A DNA stretch of 36,753 bases, taken from contig JANQRQ010000144.1 in NCBI GenBank assembly GCA_028284485.1, forward strand, positions 1-36,753, written 5' to 3'. The position numbers and the translations under genes were made by a program. The notes under the pieces were generated by a model. That model saw only the letters and a program-made list of their open reading frames with translations. It had not been told where the DNA came from and did not search any database. Below are positions 17,370 to 26,323 of this stretch, in pieces. Source of the DNA: Planctomycetaceae bacterium (GTDB lineage Bacteria > Planctomycetota > Planctomycetia > Planctomycetales > Planctomycetaceae). Position 1 is the stretch's first letter, and each line of letters begins with the position of its first letter.

Positions 17370-17902
17370 AACAGTTCGATTCTTGATGAAGTTTGGAAGA
17401 CCCTACGTCGAAACCGAGAGTCGTAGAATGACTTGCCCCTCAGTAGGAATGCAGCAAAGGTCTGCACATGTTGAATGAATCCCGATGCCCTTCGGATGAG
17501 GAACATTGGAACTATAACAAGTTGAATATCACAAACTGCCGTTTCCGTTTCGGAATTCATCGACCGATAACTGGCGAGGTCCGGTCGTAGGAGTTAATCG
17601 CGTTATGACTCGATTTGGCAAATCGATCCGCGACATCGAAATTCGATCGCTTCCCTGAAAACCAAACGACGAATTGATGGGCGCAAATGAACTGAAAACG
17701 AAGCCGCACCATTTGGGATTATGGAAGGCTGCCCCAAACGCGCACTTCCCTTCCCGACGATTCATTGCAAAATTCGCGCCAAACCCCAGGAAGCCGCTCT
17801 GCGCCATCGGCAGAATCTGCGCATCTTAGAAACGGCAGATCTTTCAATTCCAATCGGACGTTGCTTCAGCTGTTGCGGACAATGAGTCGCGGTTTGCTCA
17901 TT
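17370..17902. other. Intergenic region, no gene seen
   Basis: A 533-bp gap between two leftward genes. A 92-codon reverse frame (17529-17807) has no ribosome site and no recognised family; I do not call it. No hairpin followed by a T-run was found after the RND gene. Confidence 0.45.
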
Positions 17903-20900
17903 TCAGCCATGCGTGACCAACTCGCGAGCTTCAGCAGCTTCCTCTGGCATGAATTCGTCTTCGTCGACCAATGGTTTTTTCGCGACCAGCGAATACAGCA
18001 CTGGCCCAAGAATCAGGACGAGCCCAGTTGCCAACATCAATCCGAAACTAAGGCTGGCCGCCATCGGAACGACCACCATGGCTTGCCGCGACTGTTCCAA
18101 AAGAATGGGCAGCATACCCGCAATCGTTGTGACGGATGTCAAAATCACCGGACGGAATCGGCGGCGTCCCGCTTCAACAAGCGCGTCGTTCAAACCGAAA
18201 CCTGCATCGCGGCGTTGGCGATTTGTAAAGTCGACCAGGACGATGGAATCGTTTACCACCACACCCGAAAGTGCCACAATTCCAAAAATACTGAATAGCG
18301 TCAGCTGCAACCCCATCACGACGTGGCCCATGATTGCACCAATGAAGCCAAAGGGGATGATCGAAAGTATCAATAGCGCCTGTCCGTACGACCGGAACTG
18401 AATCGTCAGCAGTAAGAACATGGCGGCCAAAGCTCCGCTGAATCCTAACGTCAGGTTGTTGACCGATTCAGTCGTTTGCTCTTGCTGCCCCTGCCATCGA
18501 AATCGAACATTCGGGAACGCAGCTCGCAAATCGGGGACAAAGTTCTGATCGAGATCGCTGACGATATTAAACGCGTTTCCAGTTTCTTCATCCACGTCGG
18601 CAGTCACGATGATAGACCGCATCTGGTCGATTCGCGAAATCTCTGAAGCACTTCGCGCAATGTTAATGTCGGCCAATTCGGTCAACGGCCGCTCCGCACC
18701 ATCTTCCAAGCGGATGCGTACTTCATCGAATCCCGCCAACGACTCCCGTTCCTCGCGCGGATATCGGACCCGCAGTTGTACTTCGTGCCGCCCGCGCTGT
18801 AGTCGCATCACTTCGTCACCGAAGTACGACGCCCGAACAGTTCTCGCCAAATCGGAGAGTGTCACCCCCATGGCTTCGGCATCTTGTTTGATACGGAGTT
18901 GGTATTCCCACTTTCCGGGATGACTGTCCGTTCCGATGTCCGAAACCGAACTGTACTCTGCCAGTTTTTGCTGTACGCGCTCGACGGCGAGATTCATTTC
19001 ATCCAGATGCTCGCTACTGGCCATTAGCCGCAATTCAATTGCGTTTCCGGCCGGTCCGCCTCGCCCGCCGAACGCCACAGTTTCGGCTCCGGGAAAGCGA
19101 CCAGCAGCCTGCCGCCAGCGTTGTGCAATTTCCTGCCCCCAAATCTGCCGATTTTCCACCGGCACCAACCGAACGGAAACACCACCTACATGGCTCCCCG
19201 ACGAAACCGTGCCACCACCACCGAATCCACCCGATGGTCCTTGGCCGACTGTGCGATGGACGTACACCACAATTCCCTCTGGTACATCGGTCAGCCCTTC
19301 GGCAGCGGCCTCTCTTCCAACCTGCAATATGGCATCTTCCAACCGCCGCGTCGCTTCGTCCGCCATGAAAGCGGGGGTCCCATCTGGATATGTCACCTGG
19401 GCCGTAATGGACGCTTGGTCCACCGAGGGAAAGATGAGAAACGGAACAATCCCGGAACGTACAACACCCACAGCAATCAATAACATTCCGGCGCAGACCG
19501 ACAGGACAATCGGCTGGTTTCGCAACGACCAACGCAACACCGGCAAATAAACCGTTTCCACAAACCAATCTAGCCCCTGGTTGACGCGGAAATTAATCTT
19601 CGAAAACAACCAACCTAACGGTTTGAGCGGCAGCAAAATGTAGACCATAAACTTCATAAACCGGCCTTCACGATGTCCCAAGTGAGCCGGCAGGATTGTC
19701 ATACTTTCGAGTAGCGAAAGGACCAGCATGGCTCCCACGCATGAAGGCAGCGCCGCTGCTAACCGTTGAAATCGACCTTCGAGATACATCACCGGCATAA
19801 ACGCAATGACAGTCGTTGCAACCGACGTCATAACCGCCGGCATGACCTCATACGTTCCGTCGATGGCCGCTTGTACAAACCGCTTCCCCATCTTGCGATG
19901 CACGAAAATGTTCTCGCCGACAACAATCGCGTCGTCCACCACGATGCCCAGCGCGATTAGGAACGCGAACATCGTTGTCATGTTTAGCGTATGCCCGGTG
20001 TACAACATGAACGTCGCCGCCCCGAGTAGCGAAACGGGAATTCCCAGCGCGACCCAAAACGCCAGCCGCATCTCCAGGAAGATGGCTAACATCAAAAACA
20101 CCAGGCACAGGCCCATCCAGCCGTTTTTGGTGAGCATCGCCATACGACTGCGAACTGGCTCGGATGAGTCGCTCATAACCAGCAGGCTATAGCCAGGGGG
20201 CATGACCCGCTGATCGACAAACTCAAAAACTTCATCGGCGACTTGCAGCAAGTCTTCAGTATCCGTGGCATCGACACTGATCACGTATGCCGGTTGTTTG
20301 TCGATCTCGCTGACGAAAGTCGTGTCCGAAAACTCGTCTCGGACTTCGCCCAAGTCGCCAATCGTCAGCACCACACCATTGGGTTGAGTGACCAACGGAA
20401 TCTTGGCGATTTCTTCTCCAATCTCTCGCTTGTTGGCACCGCGCAATAAGATTTCCTGCGATTCGGACTTCAGTGTCCCCGCCGGGATTTCCAAATTCTC
20501 ACGGCGAACGATCTCCGCTACCCGACCCAACGAAAGGTTGTACTCCCTTAAGGTTTCTTCTGAGATTTCAATATCAATTTGAAACGGGGGCGCTCCCGAA
20601 ATATCGGCTTGTGTCACCGATGGCAGCAACAACAGGTCCGTGCGGATCTGTTCCGCCATATTTCGCAGCGCCAACCGAGCATCGGTTCCCTCGCCTGGCG
20701 GACCGACCACTCCTAAACGCACAGCTGATCGTCGCCCCGAGCTTTGGCGAATGTCCGGTTCTTCGGCAAGTTCCGGAAAACTCGGGATTTGGTCGATCTG
20801 CGAACGAACCTCTCCCAAGATCCGCTGCACGTCTTGCTTGTCGACGTTGCTGTCCAGTTCTAGTAGGACCGACCCCGAACCCTCACGGGCGGTCGACGTC

Positions 20901-21142
20901 ATTTCGTCGATCCCTTCGACCGTCCGGACGGCTTCCTCGATCTTCTCTAGGATTCCCTCTTCGACTTCCTCCGGGCTGGCCCCCGGATAGGGCACGGTAA
21001 TGCGAATCTGGTCGAGTTCATAATTCGGGAAGAACTCGCGGCGCAACTGCATGAAGCTGTAGGCACCGAGAATCAACGTCCCCAACATGAGGATATTCAT
21101 GGCCGGAGCGTTGTTAACGGACCAGCGAATAATTCCCTTCAA
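17903..21142 (-). CDS. RND-family efflux transporter, AcrB/MdtBC-like
   Basis: A 1079-residue inner-membrane proton-driven exporter of the HAE-type RND family. The start MKGIIRWSVNNAPAMNILML and PYPGASPEEVEEGILEKIEE are typical. Helix 4 carries the proton-relay pair in LGIVVDDAIVVGEN (Asp403-Asp404, equal to Asp407-Asp408 of AcrB). The second half repeats this layout, with FGIVALSGVVVNDSIVLVDF and RRRFRPVILTSVTTIAGMLP. A Gly-rich loop (GQGPSGGFGGGGTVSSGS) sits in the periplasmic part. The start codon is TTG, supported by GAAAGG eight bases upstream; the nearby ATGs hit stops. No periplasmic adaptor or outer-membrane channel gene adjoins it, so the partners must be elsewhere. Confidence 0.95.
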   Translation of the reverse strand: MKGIIRWSVNNAPAMNILMLGTLILGAYSFMQLRREFFPNYELDQIRITVPYPGASPEEVEEGILEKIEEAVRTVEGIDEMTSTAREGSGSVLLELDSNVDKQDVQRILGEVRSQIDQIPSFPELAEEPDIRQSSGRRSAVRLGVVGPPGEGTDARLALRNMAEQIRTDLLLLPSVTQADISGAPPFQIDIEISEETLREYNLSLGRVAEIVRRENLEIPAGTLKSESQEILLRGANKREIGEEIAKIPLVTQPNGVVLTIGDLGEVRDEFSDTTFVSEIDKQPAYVISVDATDTEDLLQVADEVFEFVDQRVMPPGYSLLVMSDSSEPVRSRMAMLTKNGWMGLCLVFLMLAIFLEMRLAFWVALGIPVSLLGAATFMLYTGHTLNMTTMFAFLIALGIVVDDAIVVGENIFVHRKMGKRFVQAAIDGTYEVMPAVMTSVATTVIAFMPVMYLEGRFQRLAAALPSCVGAMLVLSLLESMTILPAHLGHREGRFMKFMVYILLPLKPLGWLFSKINFRVNQGLDWFVETVYLPVLRWSLRNQPIVLSVCAGMLLIAVGVVRSGIVPFLIFPSVDQASITAQVTYPDGTPAFMADEATRRLEDAILQVGREAAAEGLTDVPEGIVVYVHRTVGQGPSGGFGGGGTVSSGSHVGGVSVRLVPVENRQIWGQEIAQRWRQAAGRFPGAETVAFGGRGGPAGNAIELRLMASSEHLDEMNLAVERVQQKLAEYSSVSDIGTDSHPGKWEYQLRIKQDAEAMGVTLSDLARTVRASYFGDEVMRLQRGRHEVQLRVRYPREERESLAGFDEVRIRLEDGAERPLTELADINIARSASEISRIDQMRSIIVTADVDEETGNAFNIVSDLDQNFVPDLRAAFPNVRFRWQGQQEQTTESVNNLTLGFSGALAAMFLLLTIQFRSYGQALLILSIIPFGFIGAIMGHVVMGLQLTLFSIFGIVALSGVVVNDSIVLVDFTNRQRRDAGFGLNDALVEAGRRRFRPVILTSVTTIAGMLPILLEQSRQAMVVVPMAASLSFGLMLATGLVLILGPVLYSLVAKKPLVDEDEFMPEEAAEARELVTHG

Positions 21143-21737
21143 TGCATCAGCCTTTCATGACAGTAGAATTGACCAAGTGCTGACTGACAGCGGAGAAAGT
21201 AACACCGATGCACAGCAGCTCTGCAGCCAGTCGTTGGCTCGGGTCGATTTCTTGGGCAAAATCGACTTCGCCTCCTATTTTGACATCCTGAACAACAAAA
21301 TGCATCAGAAAATCGTGACTTTACCCCTGCCCCAGGTCGCAGTCGACGGAGTGTCGCTCTCGATTGGGGGTCCACACCCGATTGGCTCGCGCGTGAAAGC
21401 ACTATCACACGCGACTGTTGGGGCCGAATCCAAATGCTTCGCACGCCCCCCGACCGACTTGGAAGACGCCAAATCCTGCAGGAAAACGACGGGGCGCTAC
21501 CGCAACTGATAGCGACAAGCTCCCTCGCCTGACTGTATCGACGAAGAATAAGGCCCGGTGATTGCATATTTTGCCGGCGATCCCCTGATACCGTTGGTCT
21601 CATTCGAACGCAGTTTGCAAAGACGATCGACGCAAGAATTTGCGACAATCGACATTTCTGCGATAAGATTGTGGCGGGCCGAATTGCCAATCTTCAACCA
21701 ATGCGGTATTCCGTCGAACTGAGGAAGGAGTCCCCCA
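21143..21737. other. Divergent intergenic region, no gene seen
   Basis: A 595-bp gap between the divergent RND and DUF4159 genes, expected to hold both promoters. It contains a short inverted repeat (CGCGTG 21390-21395 and CACGCG 21408-21413) of uncertain meaning. A long reverse frame through it is Arg/Ser-rich shadow, not an adaptor protein. Confidence 0.5.
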
Positions 21738-22562
21738 ATGCGAACCTACTCTTACCCAGTAGCTGTGATGAACCTTGCGTTTTTGATGCTATCAAATTTC
21801 ACCGCGGTAGCTCTCGCGCAATCGCAGTCCGGTGTCGCAAGACCCAAGCCAATCGCCGGTGCGCCCGATTGGCTCGCCGATTACAAATTTCCCGATCAGA
21901 AGTTCACGTTCGTGCGGATTCAGTACACGTCCGTAGGCACTCGACCGGGTCCGCATTGGGCCACCGACTACCCCGATGCCGAAATCAATCTCTCCGCTCA
22001 GTTGAAGCTGCTGACGTCGCTCGACGTTGCCGAACAGGGCAAAGTCCACAAGCTGACGGACCCTGCACTGTCTGAATACCCGTTCGTTTACATGGTAGAA
22101 CCGGGCCGGCTGGAACTAAGCACAGCCGAGGTGACTGCGCTACGCAAGTACCTCTTGCAGGGCGGATTCTTAATGGCTGACGACTTTTGGGGCGAGTTCG
22201 AATGGAAGCAGTTCCATTCGCAAATGAAACGAGTTTTCCCCAATCGCGAACTCGAGGAATTGCCGCTCGAACACGAAATTTTTCACTGCGTATTTGATCT
22301 GAAAGAGAAACCGCAGGTCCCGAGCATTCATGTCGCACTCACCGGCGGAACCACGGAACGGGAAGACGCCCAACAGGCCCACTACAAAGCGATTACCGAT
22401 GACAAAGGCCGCGTCATGGTTCTCAGTTGCCATAACACCGATCTTGCCGACGGCTGGGAACGCAGTGACAATGACCAACGCTACTACCGTAACTTCTCCG
22501 AGAAGAAAGCCTATCCCATGGGGATCAACATCGTCTTTTATGCGTTAACGCAGGATAATTAA
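21738..22562 (+). CDS. DUF4159-family exported protein
   Basis: A 274-residue protein with a signal peptide (about 1-28, ending VALAQ). The DUF4159 domain starts at KFTFVRIQYTS and includes the Trp/Tyr-rich WATDYPDAEINL and the conserved block LLQGGFLMADDFWG, GEFEWKQF and VFPNRELEELPLEHEIFH. The domain resembles a class I glutamine-amidotransferase/Rossmann fold, with unknown function, usually coded beside MoxR ATPase, DUF58 and VWA genes in bacteria of this group. Here a VWA lipoprotein gene follows 63 bp later, fitting that link. The start ATG 21738 has an excellent GAGGAAGGAG upstream. It probably acts at the outer face of the membrane. Confidence 0.9.
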   Translation: MRTYSYPVAVMNLAFLMLSNFTAVALAQSQSGVARPKPIAGAPDWLADYKFPDQKFTFVRIQYTSVGTRPGPHWATDYPDAEINLSAQLKLLTSLDVAEQGKVHKLTDPALSEYPFVYMVEPGRLELSTAEVTALRKYLLQGGFLMADDFWGEFEWKQFHSQMKRVFPNRELEELPLEHEIFHCVFDLKEKPQVPSIHVALTGGTTEREDAQQAHYKAITDDKGRVMVLSCHNTDLADGWERSDNDQRYYRNFSEKKAYPMGINIVFYALTQDN

Positions 22563-22625
22563 TCACCGCAGGCAAGGCTGGTTTCGATTGACAAGGTGTG
22601 CGATTAACAAGGGAAGCCTCAATTT

Positions 22626-24206
22626 ATGACAGCGACGATTTCCAGCCGCATTCACGTGTATCGACAGGCCGTTTGCACGGCGGCATGTTTGTTGATCCTG
22701 GGCGCGGGTTGCAGCCAAGACGCACAGAATGCCCCGGCAACGCCGACTCCAACAACGACGCAGCAAAACACCGAACCACCGGAACAAACAATTACGGACA
22801 GTTTTCCAAACACATCGACGAACGAGACGACTTCAGTCGTGGCGAATGAAGCCGATGGGCAAAACGACTCGACCAATGCAACCGACGAAGGAAGAAGTAC
22901 CCCAGAAAACACCGACCAAGTCGAGCAGCGGTTGGTGAATCCACGCGTAGTGATTCTGGTCGATTGCTCCTGGAGTATGGCTCAGGAAGATGCCTATAAC
23001 GAATCAGATCGGGCAATCCTGACTCAACTGTTTGAAGAGGGTGACCCACAAAATACATCTCGACTCGATCTCGTCAAAGCGTTTCTGATGCATCAAGGCG
23101 GAAAGTCGCTTACGCAACTAGCGGAGAAGTATGACATCGCGATTTACGCCGGCGGTGACCAGCTGAAGGTAGTTGGCACGATTGTTGGCGGTGATGGTGT
23201 CAAACAGGCAACGACTGCGATCGCCTCCTTAAAAGCTGGTGGCCAAGGCACTATGCTTGGTGCAAATCTCCACGAACTGCTGACACGCGAGCGATCACCG
23301 TTTCTTGCGTCGTTGCTCGTGTTGAGCGACGGCCTGATGACTGCGGGTCCGCCGATCGACAAAGCGATCGCTGCGGCTCAAAACGCAGACGTGCAAATTC
23401 ATGCGCTTGCCTTCGGCATGAAAGCGTCTCCGAAAGTGGAGTTCGAGGATGTCGCGTACCAGCGAAAGATCGCGCTGGGTAGCGATGTGCGTTTCAATAT
23501 CATTGTTCGTCCGTTTGCCCTGACCGATGATTCTTTCACAGTCAGGCTAATGCATGCCGGCGAAACAGAGCCGGTTGCCGAGTCAACGTTCGAAAATACC
23601 GGCAGCGAGCATTACCGGGCCGAATTCCAACATCGGCCGACTCAAACCGGAGCTGCCAACTATTCGATTGTCACGGGATTCGGAAGCGGCGAATCATTTC
23701 AGGCCAGCGATCAAGAACCTGCCAAAGTTATGGTCTACGAGACAGCTTGGAAACCTCCGGTCGAATCACAGAACGCCCTTTTCCTCGAGCGCGATAAGTA
23801 TCGACTCGGCGAGCAAGTCGTGGTCGCCTGCTCGCCAAATGCGCCCCAACCTTCCCGCTTGGTTGTGACCAGCCGATTGGGCGAAACGCAAGAGATTGAC
23901 GTCCCCGCCGACAGCGGCCCTCGCATTAACTTTATCGCCACCGAAGTGGGGCAGTTTTCGATTCATGCTGAGGATGACAATGGAAACCATATTTCCACCA
24001 CCGAAGAATTCACAGTGAGAGCACCCTCCGATGGAACGAGCGATCCAACGCGGACGATTAATCACATCCTGCTCAAATCGATCGCTGAGGAAACCAACGG
24101 CCGGTTTGCGACATTCTCCACTGCAAATTGGGCAGAACTTGTGGATTCACTTGTGGATGACGCTCCCGAACCGCAAACGGTTTTCATTCCGTCAGTCGGC
24201 CGGTAA
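22626..24206 (+). CDS. VWA-domain lipoprotein
   Basis: A 526-residue protein. The N-terminus has a hydrophobic stretch ending LLILGAGC, a probable lipobox (about residues 18-29), then a Thr/Pro/Asn-rich linker to about residue 100. The von Willebrand A domain begins with VVILVDCSWSM, with the MIDAS DxSxS at Asp113-Ser117; the MIDAS Thr may lie in GGQGTMLGANLHELL and the Asp in LVLSDGLMT. The C-terminal half looks like beta-sandwich domains with no further motif. VWA domains bind proteins through a metal ion. Cotranscription with the DUF4159 gene is likely. The usual MoxR and DUF58 partners are not in the window. Confidence 0.88.
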   Translation: MTATISSRIHVYRQAVCTAACLLILGAGCSQDAQNAPATPTPTTTQQNTEPPEQTITDSFPNTSTNETTSVVANEADGQNDSTNATDEGRSTPENTDQVEQRLVNPRVVILVDCSWSMAQEDAYNESDRAILTQLFEEGDPQNTSRLDLVKAFLMHQGGKSLTQLAEKYDIAIYAGGDQLKVVGTIVGGDGVKQATTAIASLKAGGQGTMLGANLHELLTRERSPFLASLLVLSDGLMTAGPPIDKAIAAAQNADVQIHALAFGMKASPKVEFEDVAYQRKIALGSDVRFNIIVRPFALTDDSFTVRLMHAGETEPVAESTFENTGSEHYRAEFQHRPTQTGAANYSIVTGFGSGESFQASDQEPAKVMVYETAWKPPVESQNALFLERDKYRLGEQVVVACSPNAPQPSRLVVTSRLGETQEIDVPADSGPRINFIATEVGQFSIHAEDDNGNHISTTEEFTVRAPSDGTSDPTRTINHILLKSIAEETNGRFATFSTANWAELVDSLVDDAPEPQTVFIPSVGR

Positions 24207-24500
24207 TGAAGAGTTGATGCAGCCAAGACCTCCGCTTTTCCTCAGCAACGTCGGTCAAGGATTTCTACGACGCTCCGATTCTTGTCGAAGAAACCGCGCG
24301 TCATGCGCACGATCGCTTTTGGCAAAGGTGGGTAGGCGATTTGCGGGTCGAACCCTTCGAGTCGGATGGCATCTCGTTAAAGCCCCTTTCAGCCAAAAAC
24401 TTCTACCGAGCCGGGCCACCGACTGGTATTCTGAACGTCGCCTGAGGCGTGCCTACTCAATCAGCCTCGTTCCAAAACTTACACGCACAAGGACTCCCCC

Positions 24501-24872
24501 ATGAATGAACCCACGCCTCATGACTCAGAAACTCACTCGCGCGCCAATGACTCTGCCGTCGAAGAACTTGCGGCCGGTCAACGGATGGTCATTTTTGCGA
24601 TCCTCATCAACATTTCATCGATAGTATTGGCGCAGGCCGTGCATCAGTATTTCGGACTGGGAGTGGCCGTTTTGGGTGCAGTGCTTGCCGTCGTGGGCGT
24701 TCTCAAAATGGCGACCGGACTGGGCCTCTCTCCCGTTGTCAAAATCTTAGTAGTCATTCTGATGTTTGTTCCCTGCATTAGCCTGCTGACGTTACTCATT
24801 CTGAACCAGAAAGCGACGACCATTCTGAAAGAAGCCGGGTACAAAGTCGGCCTACTCGGTGCGTCGAAATAG
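24501..24872 (+). CDS. Small membrane protein, three predicted helices
   Basis: A 123-residue protein of unknown function. After a polar N-terminus (1-28) come hydrophobic segments at about 29-48, 52-72 and 76-100, joined by short turns, and a Lys-containing tail (ATTILKEAGYKVGLLGASK). No catalytic motif is visible. ATG 24501 is preceded by an AGGA-containing stretch. It has no evident partner: 294 bp separate it from the VWA gene, and copy 3 of the dispersed repeat lies 66 bp after its stop. The short helix bundle resembles DUF-type membrane proteins; I assign none. Confidence 0.8.
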   Translation: MNEPTPHDSETHSRANDSAVEELAAGQRMVIFAILINISSIVLAQAVHQYFGLGVAVLGAVLAVVGVLKMATGLGLSPVVKILVVILMFVPCISLLTLLILNQKATTILKEAGYKVGLLGASK

Positions 24873-24937
24873 GGCCGAACAATTGGTTCCCCAAGATCAA
24901 CGTGGCAGACTGAACGAGAGCAGTTAACTTTTTCTCA

Positions 24938-25017
24938 TGGGCGTTCCCCGCTCGTGGGAGCCAACTTTCATGGAACAAAACGCGATCGTCGTGGCCACAA
25001 GCTAGCGTAATAAGCTG
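24938..25017 (-). repeat. Dispersed 80-nt repeat, copy 3 (inverted)
   Basis: Read on the minus strand it aligns without gaps to copy 1 (66 of 80 identical). The second hairpin keeps a four-pair core (GCTC-CCAC-GAGC); the first is degenerate. It lies between the small membrane protein and CDF genes. Confidence 0.85.
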
Positions 25018-25131
25018 TAGGTCGGCGATCAGGAATTTGCCCCCAGTCACTTCGAATTGAACAATTTCGTTCTGTCAAACGCCGTCACATCAAACAATCC
25101 GACTGCACAACGAAGAAACACCTCAATCGAT

Positions 25132-26091
25132 ATGCCAAGTCCATCGTTTGAACGGGAAAAGCGGGCCCTACTGGTATCAGGCTTCGGCAACATTCTTTTA
25201 GCCATCGTCGGCCTCGCCGCCGCGGCTGTCAGTTCGTCGCAAGCGATTCTGCTCGACGGTGTGTTCAACCTCACTTACTTCGCGACGGCGTTATTCACGG
25301 TCAAGGTGGCGTCGTTGGTGGCCGGAGGTGATGACGAAAGATTCCCCCACGGATATGCCTTTTTCGAACCGCTGATCAACGGCATCAAAGGAATGTTGGT
25401 TCTGGGCGTGTCGGTTATGGCCCTCTTGGGAGCCGTTCAGGCATTGTTGACTGGCGGCCGTGCCATCGGATTGGGAGTCGCGATCGCGTACGGTGTTTTT
25501 GCATCGATCAGCTGTTGGTGCTTTGCATACGTCACTCATCGCGCCGCGAAGGCAACCAACAGCCCGTTGGTTACAGCGGATGCGGAAAACTGGGTCGTCA
25601 ACGCGATGATTTCATCCGGATTGGTGCTCGCTTTCCTGGGCGTCCTTGTGGCGAATTCCTTGGGGCTCGATCGAGTCGCCCTTTATGTCGATCCCGTCGT
25701 TGTTTTGACTGTGGTCGTCATTTCAATTGCCGTTCCAGTGAGAATGGCCAAGAACGCGTTGATGGCACTCTTGAATCGGGCTCCCGATGGCGACGTTGTA
25801 AAACAGGTCGAAGGTATCGTCGATAACGGCCTGACCGATCTGCCGGTTCAGGAGCGATTCATCCGAGTGATTCAGCCCGGCCGCCAACGAATGGTTTTGG
25901 TCCACGCCGTGTTGCCGGCCGAATTTCGACCGGATGGCGTCAGCGCATTAGATGCCGTTCGATTACGAACTCATGAGGCGTTATGCGAAGCTCACGTGGC
26001 GACGATCGTCGATATTCTTTTCACGGCTGATCGCCGATGGGGTGCACCGATCTCGGAAGGCGGAATTGGTGGAGCCACGCCCGCCGAGTAA
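25132..26091 (+). CDS. CDF-like cation transporter with altered metal site
   Basis: A 319-residue protein with the cation diffusion facilitator layout: helices from about 11 to 190, then a soluble C-terminal domain (about 195-300, VPVQERFIRVIQPGRQRM). CDF markers are LLDGVFNLTYF in helix 2 and ADAENWVVNAMIS in helix 5. By alignment with YiiP the four site-A ligands (Asp, Asp, His, Asp) read Asp42, Asn46, Asn153 and Asn157 here, so only the first is kept. Substrate or activity may therefore differ from zinc/iron export. I prefer ATG 25132 to the upstream TTG 25057, as the upstream residues read unlike CDF N-termini; the ribosome site is weak for both. Confidence 0.85.
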   Translation: MPSPSFEREKRALLVSGFGNILLAIVGLAAAAVSSSQAILLDGVFNLTYFATALFTVKVASLVAGGDDERFPHGYAFFEPLINGIKGMLVLGVSVMALLGAVQALLTGGRAIGLGVAIAYGVFASISCWCFAYVTHRAAKATNSPLVTADAENWVVNAMISSGLVLAFLGVLVANSLGLDRVALYVDPVVVLTVVVISIAVPVRMAKNALMALLNRAPDGDVVKQVEGIVDNGLTDLPVQERFIRVIQPGRQRMVLVHAVLPAEFRPDGVSALDAVRLRTHEALCEAHVATIVDILFTADRRWGAPISEGGIGGATPAE

Positions 26092-26323
26092 TCGACACAT
26101 CGTTTTGCCCGCCATCGCGCCGGTTCACCTTTCTGTCGATCTCATCAAACATGGCTCAGGATTAGAACTCCTTCTACCCTGTTTGATCTCCGAGCGTTAT
26201 GCTGGAAGCACGACTCTGGCGAAGCTGTGATCTCGGAATCGAATCAGGCACATTCGCCTCGAACAAAGCGTTGTGTCAAACCGCAGTAATTCCCAATCCA
26301 TGCAGCCTGAATTGGTGACACCG

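Noticed and set aside
21139..21690. Reverse frame upstream of the RND gene as an adaptor protein
   Set aside because: Translation is Arg/Ser/Cys-rich, without signal peptide, coiled coil or barrel-like segments.
24340..24360. GGGTCGAACCC resembling a tRNA T-arm
   Set aside because: No matching acceptor, anticodon or D-arm around it; no tRNA recognised anywhere in the window.
24207..24500. Frame overlapping the VWA gene end and the following gap
   Set aside because: Arg/Ser-rich shadow of the VWA gene, no independent start or family.
10281..25017. Dispersed 80-nt repeats as a CRISPR array
   Set aside because: Copies are 4-11 kb apart, differ at about 18% of positions, have mixed orientation and no cas genes.
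26144..26187. 8-bp inverted repeat ATCAAACA/TGTTTGAT after the CDF gene
   Set aside because: A 28-nt loop and no T-run; short arms are expected by chance.
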